Below, in pieces: positions 48,999-58,849 of a DNA stretch of 64,000 bases. Each line of letters opens with the position of its first letter. The stretch's first letter is position 1. Under the pieces are notes generated by a model. That model saw nothing but the letters and a program-made list of their open reading frames with translations. It was not told the DNA's origin and did no database searches. Both the position numbers and the translations under genes were made by a program. The stretch is from Heterodera schachtii (taxonomy: Eukaryota; Nematoda; Chromadorea; Rhabditida; Heteroderidae): NCBI GenBank assembly GCA_023374025.1, contig SIJG01000061.1, positions 666,437-730,436 on the forward strand. Direction: 5' to 3'.

Positions 48999-49102
48999 AG
49001 ATAAAGTTGCTCAAATGTCAACGACGGATCTTCATAATTGGCGTTCACCGAATGCGTGACGAGCAGCGCAAAATGAAGTGCCAACAAAAAAATTGTTAGC
49101 AT
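48999..49102 (-). CDS. First exon of a predicted secreted protein (signal peptide)
   Basis: ATG at 49102 (minus) opens a frame of about 35 codons. It begins MLTIFLLALHFALLVTHSV, followed by N-A and then NYEDPSLTFEQLYL. The short N-region, 14-residue hydrophobic core and small residues before NYED fit a signal peptide cleaved after VNA. A GT donor (GTTTGTAA) lies at the end, after which the frame stops within a few codons, so the rest must be in downstream exons (lower coordinates) that I could not identify. The protein would enter the secretory pathway. Its function is unknown, and in a parasitic worm an effector or peptide precursor would be possible, but nothing in the sequence proves this. 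Confidence 0.5.
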
Positions 49103-49217
49103 AATGCCAAATATAGCGGAAAATATTAAAATTTTTCAAAATTTTAATTGCGCCAATTTTCAGAAAACACTTTAGTGAAATGGGGTGAAATGGGTATAAA
49201 ATGGGGACAAATGGTGG

Positions 49218-49463
49218 ATGGGTGGGGGCATCGTCGGCTTAATCGACCGGAATGGCCGGCCGATTGGGGAGAGAATTGAGAGGAATGGTAAACCCATCAA
49301 TTCTTTGGCCAGATGGACAACCAACCTTTGGCCATATGTTGAGTGCCCCTTATTAACTAATAATTCGAGAGTTTTACGCCCAAATTTTCGCGAAATCCCG
49401 AAATTTTGTATCCAAATTTTCCAAAATCATAACCATAATTTCCGAGTCCTTGTGAGAAAATAA
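49218..49463 (+). other. Possible coding island, unassigned
   Basis: An 81-codon plus-strand frame contains IVGLIDRNGRPIGERIERNG, then KPINSLARW, which looks more protein-like than chance. A TATAAAA sits just upstream at about 49195. It lies opposite and upstream of the signal-peptide exon and could be shared promoter sequence instead. Confidence 0.25.
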
Positions 49464-49795
49464 CACGCCCTCAAAAAAAAAAAAAATTTGGCTCAAGTCT
49501 CAAAAATCGAGACCAAAAAACTCGTTAATTTTTTCGAGACCGATACTTCTCGTTACCCGCAATATAAGCCAAATTTTTTATTTAACAAAACAATAAAGTA
49601 TATTTATTTGAAGTAGGAATTCAAAAAGGAATTCGATTATTTTTTCAAATAATTCATTCATTCATTTCGCTAATCACTGCTTGTCCCCGTGGGGCTCGGG
49701 AATTTGCGGAACCGCCACCACGCATGGATAACCATGTTGATGAGTGGTGGAGGGAGCTCAATGGGTGGCGGGGATGGTGGTGGAGCGGCTACCCG
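49464..49795. other. Intergenic, possible minus-strand exon end
   Basis: A minus-strand frame just outside the fold-back array is Pro-rich (APPPSPPPIELPPPLIN, then MVIHAWWRFRKF) and stops near 49670. It runs in from the repeat array and may be chance. The rest is AT-rich. Confidence 0.25.
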
Positions 49796-49987
49796 ACATT
49801 TGAGGACTTGACATTTGAGGACCCGACATTTGAGGACCCGACATTTGAGGATCCCGACATTTGAGGACCCGACGTTTGAGGATCCCGACATTTGAGGACA
49901 CGACTTTTGAGGATCCGACATTTGAGGATATCCCCGACATTTGAGGACCCGACTTTTGAGGACCCGACATTTGAGGACATAGACATT
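49796..49987. repeat. Left arm of a fold-back: 15-bp repeats of ACATTTGAGGACCCG
   Basis: About 13 copies of a 15-bp unit with small variants (GGATCC, GGATATCCCC). The same order of variants recurs in inverted orientation at 50887-51078, ending in both cases at ATAGACATTTTC/GAAAATGTCTAT. Frames through it give repeated SSNVG or SGPQM, an artefact of the repeat. Confidence 0.9.
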
Positions 49988-50886
49988 TTCAAAAAAATTA
50001 AATGGAAATTTTATTTTATATCATTATAATAATTATCTAACGCGTTGTATAACACGAAGTTCAAAGGGAAAAATCTTTTCATAAATGCTCGAAGACCCCC
50101 TTATTTCCGATTAACACCTGTAATCATCAAGAAAGCGTTCTTCATGATTTGGGTCGCACAAAAAACGCCGAAGAAAGGTTCATTTAGCTTTAAGAATGCA
50201 ATTCTCCAGTGTACACTCCCTAGTATCGAATGAAAATGAATTAATCAAGCTATACTTTTCAATTACTGGACTCATCACTGTTCTAATGAGACAAGAGCGA
50301 ATTGCAGCTTATAAGCTGTAGCAGTATGAGTTGGACCCAAGTCAGGGATAAGAATTCGAGAATGGAAAAAAACACACAACAGTGAATACATATTTTTAGC
50401 CTGGCTTCTCCATGCTCTAAATAGTAAGAAAAACATTTTCTTTTTTGTGTTTGCGAATAAAAATCAGGACTTATATTTACGTATTTTTACAATTTCGGAG
50501 TTTTATACATATTTAGGGATTTTCTTACATATTTGTACATATTTTGGATTTTTCATATATTTTTTCATTTTTTATATATTTTGAATATTTTTAGGAAATT
50601 TTTGGAAAATCCTAAAAATAAATCAAAAATTTCGGAAAATATTTTTGTACATTACTTCATTTATTTTTACATATTTTGAAAATGTACACCTGAAAAATAC
50701 CAAAAAGTAATTTTTAAAATACTAAAAGGTGATTATAAGCCTATTTAAGTCATTTTTATGGCATTTTGTCCCTATTTCATCCTTTATACGGAATTTTTTT
50801 TCCATAAAATAACCATTTGAAAAATTTTATTTACATATTTGGGGTTTTTTGTACATATTTCGGGATTTTTCTTACCTTTTTTTTGA
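49988..50886. other. Loop of the fold-back, no gene
   Basis: About 900 bp. The first 350 bp are ordinary sequence without a long frame. From about 50455 a TACATATTT vocabulary repeat begins and continues past the right arm to 51194. Confidence 0.5.
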
Positions 50887-51078
50887 AAATGTCTATGTCC
50901 TCAAATGTCGGGTCCTCAAAAGTCGGGTCCTCAAATGTCGGGGATATCCTCAAATGTCGGATCCTCAAAAGTCGTGTCCTCAAATGTCGGGATCCTCAAA
51001 TGTCGGGTCCTCAAATGTCGGGATCCTCAAATGTCGGGTCCTCAAATGTCGGGTCCTCAAAAATCAAATCCTCAAATG
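50887..51078. repeat. Right arm of the fold-back, inverted copy
   Basis: Reverse complement of 49796-49987 with very few differences (for example CCTCAAAAATCAAATCC near its outer end). An RNA read through both arms could form a stem of about 190 bp with a 0.9-kb loop. Confidence 0.9.
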
Positions 51079-51617
51079 TCGCACCACGGGTGGAGCGGCG
51101 CCGTCATACCTTGTCTTCACCGGACTTCCCTACATATTTTTGCCATTTTATGTCCATATTTCGCGATTTTATATCCATATTTTTGACAGCCCTAGTAATA
51201 TATGTTACATGTATATTTTTTTCCTAGCCTGTGGGAAGCCTGAAATGTACGAAAAACATGTTTTTAGCTTGGTTTGAATTTTGGCATTTCGTGCATATTT
51301 CGCGATTTATGTGCATTTTTGAATATTTGTGCATATTTGAGCAATTTTTCGAACGGGTCATTTTTTTGGAAAATGAGAAGAGGATTTTTGTGGCTTTTTG
51401 AGAAATTTTGAGGATTTTTGAGGCTTTTGGGGAAAATCCTCAGAATCTTTTTAAAATTTTGATAAATTGCCATAATGTTTTACAATTATCTAATAATTTG
51501 GGTTTGTAATAGAGCATCAAAACGAAAACAGAACTAATTTTTTCCAAAAAACCACAAAATTAAGAATTTTTTAATGAAAATCTGCTAAAAATATGGTCAA
51601 AATTCTCAATTTTTCCC

Positions 51618-51643
51618 CCGGCGGCGCCTATCGGCACTGCCGG
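51618..51643 (+). repeat. Dispersed GC hairpin, copy 2
   Basis: Same 26-base hairpin as 51740 with one change near the end (CACTGCCGG). Preceded by a TTTTTCC run. Confidence 0.8.
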
Positions 51644-51739
51644 ATTATTTTCTTAAAATTTTTGCTTAAAATTGCAAAATTTGGCAATTTTTGTAGACAA
51701 ATCTGTTAACAAATCGCATTAAAAATTACAAAAATTTTC

Positions 51740-51765
51740 CCGGCGGCGCCTATCGGCACCGCCGG
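51740..51765 (+). repeat. Dispersed GC hairpin, copy 3
   Basis: CCGGCGGCGCCTATCGGCAC followed by CGCCGG. The 35 bases before it (AAAAATTACAAAAATTTTC) match those before the copy at 59112, so the repeat unit is longer than the hairpin. Confidence 0.85.
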
Positions 51766-53418
51766 CCCCCCTGTTCCCGAAAGTTTCTGAAAAAGCGCCG
51801 CAAAAAAACAACTTCGATTTTTCATGCTCAGAATTTTACAAAATGCTTATTTCTAATAAAAAATTGCTCAAATTGATCATGGACAGTCAAAAATACAACA
51901 TTTGAACATTTTAAACGTGTTTTGAATAAATTTGTAAAAATGAGGCTTTTTGACCCAAAATGAGGTTTTTTTGCATGCCAAATGAGGCTTTTGAAAATTT
52001 TCATCTGCCATCCCTGGTTATAAAATTAAGGCTCATTTTATTATCGGGTGGGGAGGAAGAATGAGGAGGGGAAAGCATAAGTATTTTCCATTTGTGCTAA
52101 TTTATTCATAAAAATTGTGGGAAGGCAGAAAGAAACGCCCTTTCTTTAATTTATGCAATAAGAATGGATTTTTGCAATTCTACGCGCGATCTGTTGATTT
52201 AAAAAAAAATTCAAATTTTGGCCATATAACGGAAAAGTACCAATTTATGTCATAAATAAGCAAAAGTTTGCCTTTCGTGTTGGTTTTTCGCTAAAAAGGA
52301 GTAAGTTTTAGCTGTATCTTGTTTTTTTCACTATATTTAGCCATTTTTGAAAGTTTCACTATATATTTAGCGAATTTGAATGATCAGAATCCCCCAAAAC
52401 CCCAGCGAATACCATAAAATCGCTCAAAACTCCCATTAGCCTTCTTTATGTTTAGAAAACCAGTTTTTTTAAATTTTCAGGCCAAAACTTTTTTGAAACT
52501 TAAGTTTTTGAATTTTATAGACTAATAAAGAACTCTTGGGGTTATCGAATACTTCCGAGAATGCTTAATTGAGATACTTCTAGAAAAAGTTTTGTGCATT
52601 AATGTTGTCAAATTATTTTATGGACGTGCCTTTTTTGATTATGTGAACTGCAATAGAATCAAATTTTCAATATGAAGTTAACCCTATCCCAAGTCTAATT
52701 GTGTGTCAATTTTAGAAAAAAAAATTAATTCTTCAAATGTCGCAATATCGTCATGGTCACGGACGGCCAGGACCGGTGGTTGCTGCTCTCGCTGCATAAC
52801 GACTACGGAAGGTGAGCGCGAGTTGGTTGGCAATTGTTGTGCCATAGCGTGCTTACTTCGGCATGGGTCCTTGCGAATTGGGGGCATAGCATGGCGATGT
52901 TTGTCATGACATAGCTGCACTTGGCCATGACATTACGACAAATTGCCATGGCACTTAAAGCAACAGTGTGCCATGCAGAGAGGGTCCCAGGATTTTGCCT
53001 TGAATGGTGGTACCGCCATCTAAGGCAACAGCCTTTTTTTTTGCATTTCACCACTTCTCCGGTCCTTACCCCCCCCCCCCAATGCCCTGAACTGATTGCA
53101 AAGAAACTTTCAAACAAATTTTTCAAAAAAAAAAAAATTTTTTTTGTCAACGGATTGGGGCGGGACCATGCGGAGGTGGATGAAATCCCCGCCCCCCCCC
53201 CACCCCCGCTACTCTTCGTGTCACTTCATCCCATTTCCCCCGTCCTACCCCCCACCCCCCTGAAATGTTTATAAAGAAAATTTCAAAAAAAATTTTCGCT
53301 AATAGTAAAGTTTATCCCCCCCCTTTTCGAAAAAAATTTTTGTTTCAAAAGTCATGGAAATATGTTTCCATGGGTTTTCTGGGTCGCTGATCACAAATCC
53401 AGCATCCATTTTAACCAA

Positions 53419-53635
53419 TTCCGAACCCCGGACCCGAATTCGAACAAAAAGTCGAAAATTCATATTTTTCGATTTTCTATTTTTACTCTAAAAATGATTT
53501 AAATCATCTTTAATTGAAGCATTAATGACTTTAACTTCGTTTTCATATACTTAAACAAAATTTGAACCAAAATCGTGAAACTCGAAAAATTTGAATTTTC
53601 GGCTTTTTGTTCGAATTCGGGCCCGAGGTTCGGAA
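53419..53635. mobile_element. Complete palindromic MITE, CCCGAATTCGAAC family
   Basis: Terminal inverted repeats of about 45 bp: CCGAACCCCGGACCCGAATT on the left faces AATTCGGGCCCGAGGTTCGG on the right. AATT flanks both ends. The interior is AT-rich without coding capacity. A partial copy adjoins the U6 fragment at 47633. Confidence 0.75.
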
Positions 53636-53818
53636 TTCCTTCGCCGGATTCGTTCCACTCCGAGTTCAACCAATTCCATTTTGTGCCCCGTCCCATCGGC
53701 GGTTTTTAATTAGTAAAATTCTTATTTGAAAACAAAATTCTCTTGTCTAAATTTCTCGCCCACTCACAAATTCCCAATGCATGGGCCAACTCCTTCGTCG
53801 TCATTTTCAGTCCCCCAA

Positions 53819-54035
53819 ATTTGACCAAAACATGAAAACAGCAGGCGAATAAAACTCCAATGAGTCGAATGCGTCCATCTCCTTGCCGTTGTTTATGTTG
53901 ATTAAGTGCCGAGCCTCGGGGCATAAATGCCAATTCCAATCGCCTCACTAAGGGTGATATTTGCTTTTGTCACAGGATGCTTTAGCCCATAATGCTCATT
54001 CAAAATTTGGGCGTCAATCGGATTCACTTCAACTT
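53819..54035 (-). repeat. Inverted copy of the plectin-repeat-like exon
   Basis: About 95% identical, in opposite orientation, to 54953-55169. It carries the frame from 54027 to a TAA at 53902-53904 (NPIDAQILNEHYGLKHPVTK, then ANITLSEAIGIG). Differences from the other copy are mostly single substitutions (SEAIGIGIY against NEAIGIGRY). Confidence 0.85.
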
Positions 54036-54205
54036 AAAATGGAATTAAATTAGTTAAAAAGAACAAACGTTTACATTTTTCCTTATACCTTTTTTACATT
54101 AATAGAGTTTTATACCAAAACCAAAACTAAGTACACTTATTGTAGCACATTTTACTACCGTATACACATTCATTCCCTTATTAAATCGCTTTTTTTGTGC
54201 TACAG

Positions 54206-54358
54206 GCAGCAGTATCGCTGCTGTCGAGATCCTCAACGAGCAATGGAACCCGAATGTCCCTCTTGGGCCATTGCCATTCTACGACGATCAAACACCTCAA
54301 CCAACAGAAACACCGTTTACACCCTCAACAATTACAACAACTGGCACACCAGCATTTA
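54206..54358 (+). pseudogene. Putative exon, Pro/Thr-rich, start of the spectraplakin-like series
   Basis: The acceptor TGCTACAG precedes a frame with AAVEILNEQWNPNVPLGPLP, FYDDQ and a Pro/Thr-rich linker. A possible GT donor at 54359 would join it in phase to the exon at 54638. Read-through instead reaches a stop at 54424. No domain is recognised. Confidence 0.4.
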
Positions 54359-54637
54359 GTCAGCTCTGGCAGGGAAAAATTGGAATTTTGAAACGAACAT
54401 TTAGTTTTCAAAAAATTTTCATTTAAATTTTGAATATTCAAAAAAGACAAACATATCAAAAAATCCGTGGCGTACCTCGCAAAAAAAAAATGCCGCAGAT
54501 CGCGGTCTCGCTAAGCCCTGGTGCAAATATAAATAATTTCCAATCTATGACAATTTTGATTTTTTATTAATAGGAATTAATTTTGAAATTGCACCTTTTA
54601 AAAGTAATCACACAAAAATAATTCTTACTTTTCTTAG

Positions 54638-54762
54638 TTCACTTTGTCCGAGGAATTGGACGTCTAATACGCAGAAGGCGCATGAACGTGGAGCGGCAGA
54701 AGGAGCCCGAGTCGGGGTTGAACGGGCTCGATGAGCTGATGGACATTGTTCAACGCCATCAG
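54638..54762 (+). pseudogene. Putative exon of the spectraplakin-like series, basic then helical
   Basis: Acceptor TTTTCTTAG, donor CAG|GTGACG. The frame gives FVRGIGRLIRRRRMNVERQK followed by GLDELMDIVQRHQ. It is in phase with the proposed exon before it and ends in phase 0. No stop inside. The minus-strand frame over the same bases is considered a shadow. Confidence 0.4.
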
Positions 54763-54952
54763 GTGACGCTGGCCTTATTTTCAATTTGTATTTCTGAAAA
54801 ATGACCCAAATGGGCACTTTATCCAGATTTTTGATCTTCATTACAAAGTTTAGCGTTTTTGGTTCCCGTCTATAACCCCTGACAAATTTTTGCCGATTTG
54901 AGAAAAAATATTGGAAAATTCATCAATTCCGCTCCGATTGCTTGTCAATTTT

Positions 54953-55169
54953 TAAGTTGAAATGAATCCGATTGACGCCCAAATTTTGAATGAGCATTAT
55001 GGGCTAAAGCATCCTGTGACAAAAGCAAATATCACCCTTAATGAGGCGATTGGAATTGGCCGTTATGCCCCGAGGCTCGGCACTTAATCAGCATAAACAA
55101 CGGCGAGGAAATGGACGCATTCGACTCATTGGAGTTTTATTCGCCTGCTGTTTCACGCTTTGGTCAAAT
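54953..55169 (+). pseudogene. Plectin-repeat-like exon, plus-strand copy
   Basis: The frame from 54962 to the TAA at 55085-55087 (41 residues) reads NEHYGLKHPVTKANITLNEA, then IGIGRYAPRLGT. The spacing of HPVTK, LNEAI and G..Y resembles plakin/plectin repeats, which bind intermediate filaments in other animals. Stop codons follow at once, so the protein is cut short in both copies. Confidence 0.4.
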
Positions 55170-55170
55170 A

Positions 55171-55576
55171 AAAATGGTTTCTTTTTGACGCAATTTTGAA
55201 TTTGGTGCCATTTTAAGCAATAATTTTCAATGTTTCCTGTGTTTAATTAAGCATCCATTTTTCATTCTCATATACACTTATCTTACTATAAAACAAACTG
55301 TTAGGGATGGTACCCAATTGGCCGGTGCCCATTTTGACCCTTTGCTTTGTTTGTAATTCCCTTCTCCCTTGGTTATGTCACGCCCACTTTTCCTCCCATA
55401 AATACCCCACATTCACTTTATTCTTTTATGTTATTTTCCTTCTTGTTATTTAATATTCTTCCCCATTTATTTGTGTCTTTTTCCCTTTCTGCTCCCAATA
55501 AATATTGATTATTTGTTTGCGATCGGCCGGCATAACACAAACTCTCTGTTAAAGTTTTCTGGACACAATTCACGGA
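55171..55576. other. Intron-like interval
   Basis: AT- and pyrimidine-rich, lying between the two plectin-like exons. No frame of note. Confidence 0.45.
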
Positions 55577-55885
55577 ATGTTTCGGCTATTCGAATATCAA
55601 ATTTCTCTGCCCGAGGCGCTCAAATACGGCTACATCCAAAAATTCCTGAGGCAACTCAAACGTTTTCAAATTTATCCTGACACTGACTGGCCACCGCCAA
55701 TTTTGAAGCGCAAAGTGCGCGAGTGCTTCAACACGGATATCAACGCGTGGTTAACCTTCACGGAGGCAGTGCACAGAGGATTTTGAATGCGGAGACGGGC
55801 ACTTTCACTGACAGAAGAAGTGGCGAACAATTATCGTTGGCCGCAGCACATCAGCGGAAACTCACACGGATTATTCTATTTTAAG
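55577..55885 (+). pseudogene. Plectin-repeat-like exon with a frameshift
   Basis: One frame gives EYQISLPEALKYGYIQKFLR, then TFTEAVHRGF, and hits a TGA at 55784. One base off, the frame continues LNAETGTFTDRRSGEQLSLA with AAHQRK. Across the break the pattern EAV..GF(L)...TG...D..SGE.LSLAAA matches plakin repeats well, so a one-base loss after GGATTT is the simplest reading. This supports a spectraplakin-type origin for the region. In living animals these proteins link the cytoskeleton to junctions. Confidence 0.5.
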
Positions 55886-56640
55886 ACCCGAATGCCTTCA
55901 TTTGTAAAAATGTCACACCTAATGCAATGATTAACATTTAAATTTACATCTATGTCTTCGATATATTAAGAAAGAAAAAATGGCCCTTTGACGCCAATCA
56001 GCCAACCGCGAATTTTTTGCCTAATTCCGACAAAAAATTAATGCACTACATCAAGAAAAGGGCAAAAATCTTTCTGACGGCTGTAAACGAGAATTACTAG
56101 GAATGTTCTATTAAACGGCAAACCACGATAAAATTGAACGAATAATTGTTATTATAAATTGATTAATTTTATAGTTGACGAATTTAGAATTTTATGCAGG
56201 TGATTTTTCTAATACCCAATGCGTTGATACAATATAACGCACATAAAATTTTCATCTCGATAATTCATAACAAGTGGCTAAACTCCCGAAAATAGGTATT
56301 ATATAATTTTAGCACATTATAAAAACTGCTGTCTTAAAATCTTATATTTTATCTAAATTTTCCACAAACACTTGATTTTCATATATTTCACGAAAATTAA
56401 TCATCATAAAAATTCATACACTGAAAAAATTAAAAGAGATTAAAATGAGCATTTGAATGTATGCAGAAGACAAATTCGCATTTTTAAAGATTTTTAAAAT
56501 CTCCTTTAATACTAAATACCAATTCCTAACCATATATCAATAATTCGTCTGGGCCACAATCTTCAGTTTTATACAAAATAAATTTAGTGTTCAAAAGGCT
56601 GCTCAGCAAAAGACAACAAGTTATTCTAACAAGAAATGAA
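55886..56640. other. Intergenic or intronic, nothing recognised
   Basis: AT-rich with no splice-bounded exon. Confidence 0.45.
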
Positions 56641-56645
56641 ATTAT

Positions 56646-56862
56646 TGTGTGAGCCTTTTTAAATTCCAACCAAATTCCAACATTGTTGGATATCATTCGG
56701 AGCCGTTTTAGACTGTTTGACCATCCTATTTCGTACGAGAAACGTTGGAACATTCGACCTGAACCAACAGCAGAACCAAATTTCGGGCATTTTTCAATGC
56801 TAGAAAAGCACTGGTACGACGAGAAGCTAAATAGGCGGACATATAAAAAAACAGTAGTTTAG
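56646..56862 (+). other. Coding-like island of unknown family
   Basis: A plus-strand frame opened after a TGA gives NQIPTLLDIIRSRFRLFDHP, then ISYEKRWNIRPEP and FGHFSMLEKHWYDEKLNRRT, ending with a TAG near 56862. Composition is protein-like and GC is above the flanks. It could be a separate gene or an exon of the spectraplakin-like series. The family is not recognised. Confidence 0.35.
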
Positions 56863-57222
56863 TAATAAATTTTCTTCATACAAAAATTTCACCGTGAATA
56901 AAAATATTTTAACAATTTTTTCATTTACATATTTTATTTCTCGAGAATATTACGGGTCAACTTTTGAATATTGGTAACCTCTAAAATACCTGAAAAACAA
57001 CGAAAATTTCTTATTTTTAAAAATATACCCATTAAAAAAGTTATTCAAAATTTAAATATATTCAGTCAAAAATCGTCAAAAAGGAACAAATTCAATAATT
57101 TACGAAAATTCTTTACAATGAACTATTTTTTCAATTTGTATTATTGAAAGTCTATGGTTTTTTAATATTCGGATTACTCCTGAAAGTGACTGACGGGGTT
57201 TGGCTCAAAATCTTATGCTCAG

Positions 57223-57312
57223 GTCGGGTCGGACCGCCAAATCGAATTGAGTACCGAGCTGGCCCATAAGGACGAAGCGGCGAGCCGCATAAAAATGCCA
57301 AATGAATTTTCT
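57223..57312 (+). pseudogene. Coiled-coil/spectrin-like exon
   Basis: Bounded by CTCAG acceptor and TCT|GTAATA donor, 30 codons, phase 0: DRQIELSTELAHKDEAASRI, then KMPNEFS. Helical charged pattern. No internal stop. Confidence 0.5.
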
Positions 57313-57609
57313 GTAATACTTGACCGTTAATTGGATGTTAAGAGCCGAGAGCTTATCTAAAGAAACCAAAAATTAGAACTGTTCACCCGGAAGATATACT
57401 CCCAGAAATTTTAAACCCATTACTTGGCCCTATCGAAAAATGGGACGGAGCAGCTCGCTCTACCGTATCGACATCAAAAAAGAATTTTTTAAGCAAAAAA
57501 TTTTATAAATTTTTTATGTTTATATTTTCTTTCGAGAATTAGTTTCTAATACAAGTTTTCATTTGGTTTTGCCATAAATTTTCTGTCAGGGGTTTTTAAA
57601 TCATGCCAG

Positions 57610-57672
57610 CAACACGTGCTGAACCAGTAAATTGTTGCGGAGAAAAACGGACTGCGCGACATGGTCGAGAAG
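57610..57672 (+). pseudogene. Coiled-coil/spectrin-like exon with in-frame TAA
   Basis: TGCCAG acceptor, GAG AAG|GTTTAA donor, 21 codons, phase 0. QQHVLNQ, then a TAA at 57628-57630, then IVAEKNGLRDMVEK. A CAA-to-TAA change would explain the stop inside a regular heptad pattern. Confidence 0.55.
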
Positions 57673-57863
57673 GTTTAATAATTTTACGATGGATTTTTAT
57701 GAGAGGGGAATCTGACGATTTATGAACCAATTAAAAGAATATAAATGAAAGTTATATGAACTTACATTTTGGTCCTTCCAGAGTTTGTGGTTTTTTAAAA
57801 CTTAAAACGAACACCTGTAGGAAGAGTTAATTTTTTTAAATATTTCATCCCTAAATTGCTTAG

Positions 57864-57950
57864 GACATCGCGCCGTGCAAAGAGTTTGACGCCGAATATA
57901 CGGAAACGAACAAATAGGTGGAAATTTTGGCTCAGCCGCAATACGACAAT
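57864..57950 (+). pseudogene. Coiled-coil/spectrin-like exon with in-frame TAG
   Basis: CTTAG acceptor, AAT|GTGAGT donor, 29 codons, phase 0. DIAPCKEFDAEYTETNK, then a TAG at 57915-57917, then VEILAQPQYDN. A CAG-to-TAG change would again explain the stop. Confidence 0.55.
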
Positions 57951-58716
57951 GTGAGTGAATGGGGGAGGGTTTGGTCTGATCAATGCTTAATTTAGGGATA
58001 TGGTAGGTCAAACAAAAATCATTATTAATCATCAAATATAAAAAATAGGACGCAGTCGAAATTATATTTAAACAAATTTCAATGGGCTATATGTACAGTA
58101 GACCAAAAATTGATTGACCAAGCACTCAAAAAAGTAATACGATAATGATTTATACTAATTCAGCTAATAATAACAGTCCTTTTTAGGCCTACTCTTTTTT
58201 AAATTCTGCCCAAATAACTTTTTTTTTCCTCCTGCTCTTAATTTTGAAAAACAGCAATAGAAAAATTTTTATGAGCTGATTTGTGAGAGAAAAAAGTCTG
58301 GACTTTCTTCTCTAAAATTTTTTTTTGTTCTCTTTTGGTGGAATTCCAGAAAAACATTTGATCATTCTTTTTAGTACCCAGACAATAACTAATCTTATTA
58401 TTTGTTGATCGGACTAATTTTAACCATTCCCCGCCCCCCTCTTCACCCGAAAAGGGCCCCTAAATTGGGGACCCCTTCGCATTCCCCATTTTTGTGCATT
58501 TTTTGGCACATTGATTGACCATCCCCCATTTTTCATGCGTTTTTTGGCAGGTTGATCAATCATCTTATCCCCCATTCTCCAATTATCTCCCCCCCCCCTT
58601 CTGAGGAGGTTAAAAAATAATCCCACATGGGGAATAATTCATTTCAACACTTTAAAAATGTACAAATCGGTGGTTAAAATCTCTGAGAATTCGTAAATAT
58701 TACTTTTTTTTTAAAG

Positions 58717-58847
58717 AATGCTCCAACAAATTCAAAGTCAGCATCCAATGGTTGCAAAGTTTGAGCGGAATGTGGCTGCGTTGAGTGAACTGTGCTAGGA
58801 GGCGGATGAACAAAATTTGAAGCAAATTGCTGAAAATGTGGCCGAAA
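58717..58847 (+). pseudogene. Spectrin-repeat-like exon with in-frame TAG
   Basis: AAAG acceptor and GTGAGT donor. MLQQIQSQHPMVAKFERNVA, then ALSELC, a TAG at 58796-58798, and EADEQNLKQIAENVAE. The pattern HP.......V..L..L...A resembles spectrin repeats. Following plectin-like repeats on the same strand, this fits the domain order of spectraplakins (plectin repeats before the spectrin rod). Confidence 0.55.
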
Positions 58848-58849
58848 GT

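Larger units (their letters stand above)
51079..53418. repeat. Vocabulary-repeat yard, no supported gene
   Basis: Contains element ends at 51194 (GACAGCCCTA) and 52016 (GCCATCCCTG), a GAGGATTT/GAGGCTTT element related to 29103-29487, two GC hairpins, and at 52700-53000 repeated words such as GCCATAGC and CATGACA. C-runs and paired A/T homopolymers lie around 53070-53340. The longer frames at 52700-53270 run through these repeats and are not trusted. Confidence 0.5.

Noticed and set aside
49670..51227. Frames made of SGPQMSG, SSNVG or ILKCRVLKC repeats
   Set aside because: All three frames of a 15-bp tandem repeat stay open automatically; there is no start, terminal domain or codon bias.
52684..53274. 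Several overlapping ORFs of 70-117 codons on both strands
   Set aside because: They run through repeated GCCATAGC/CATGACA words, C-runs and A/T homopolymers, and no acceptor-donor pair delimits them.
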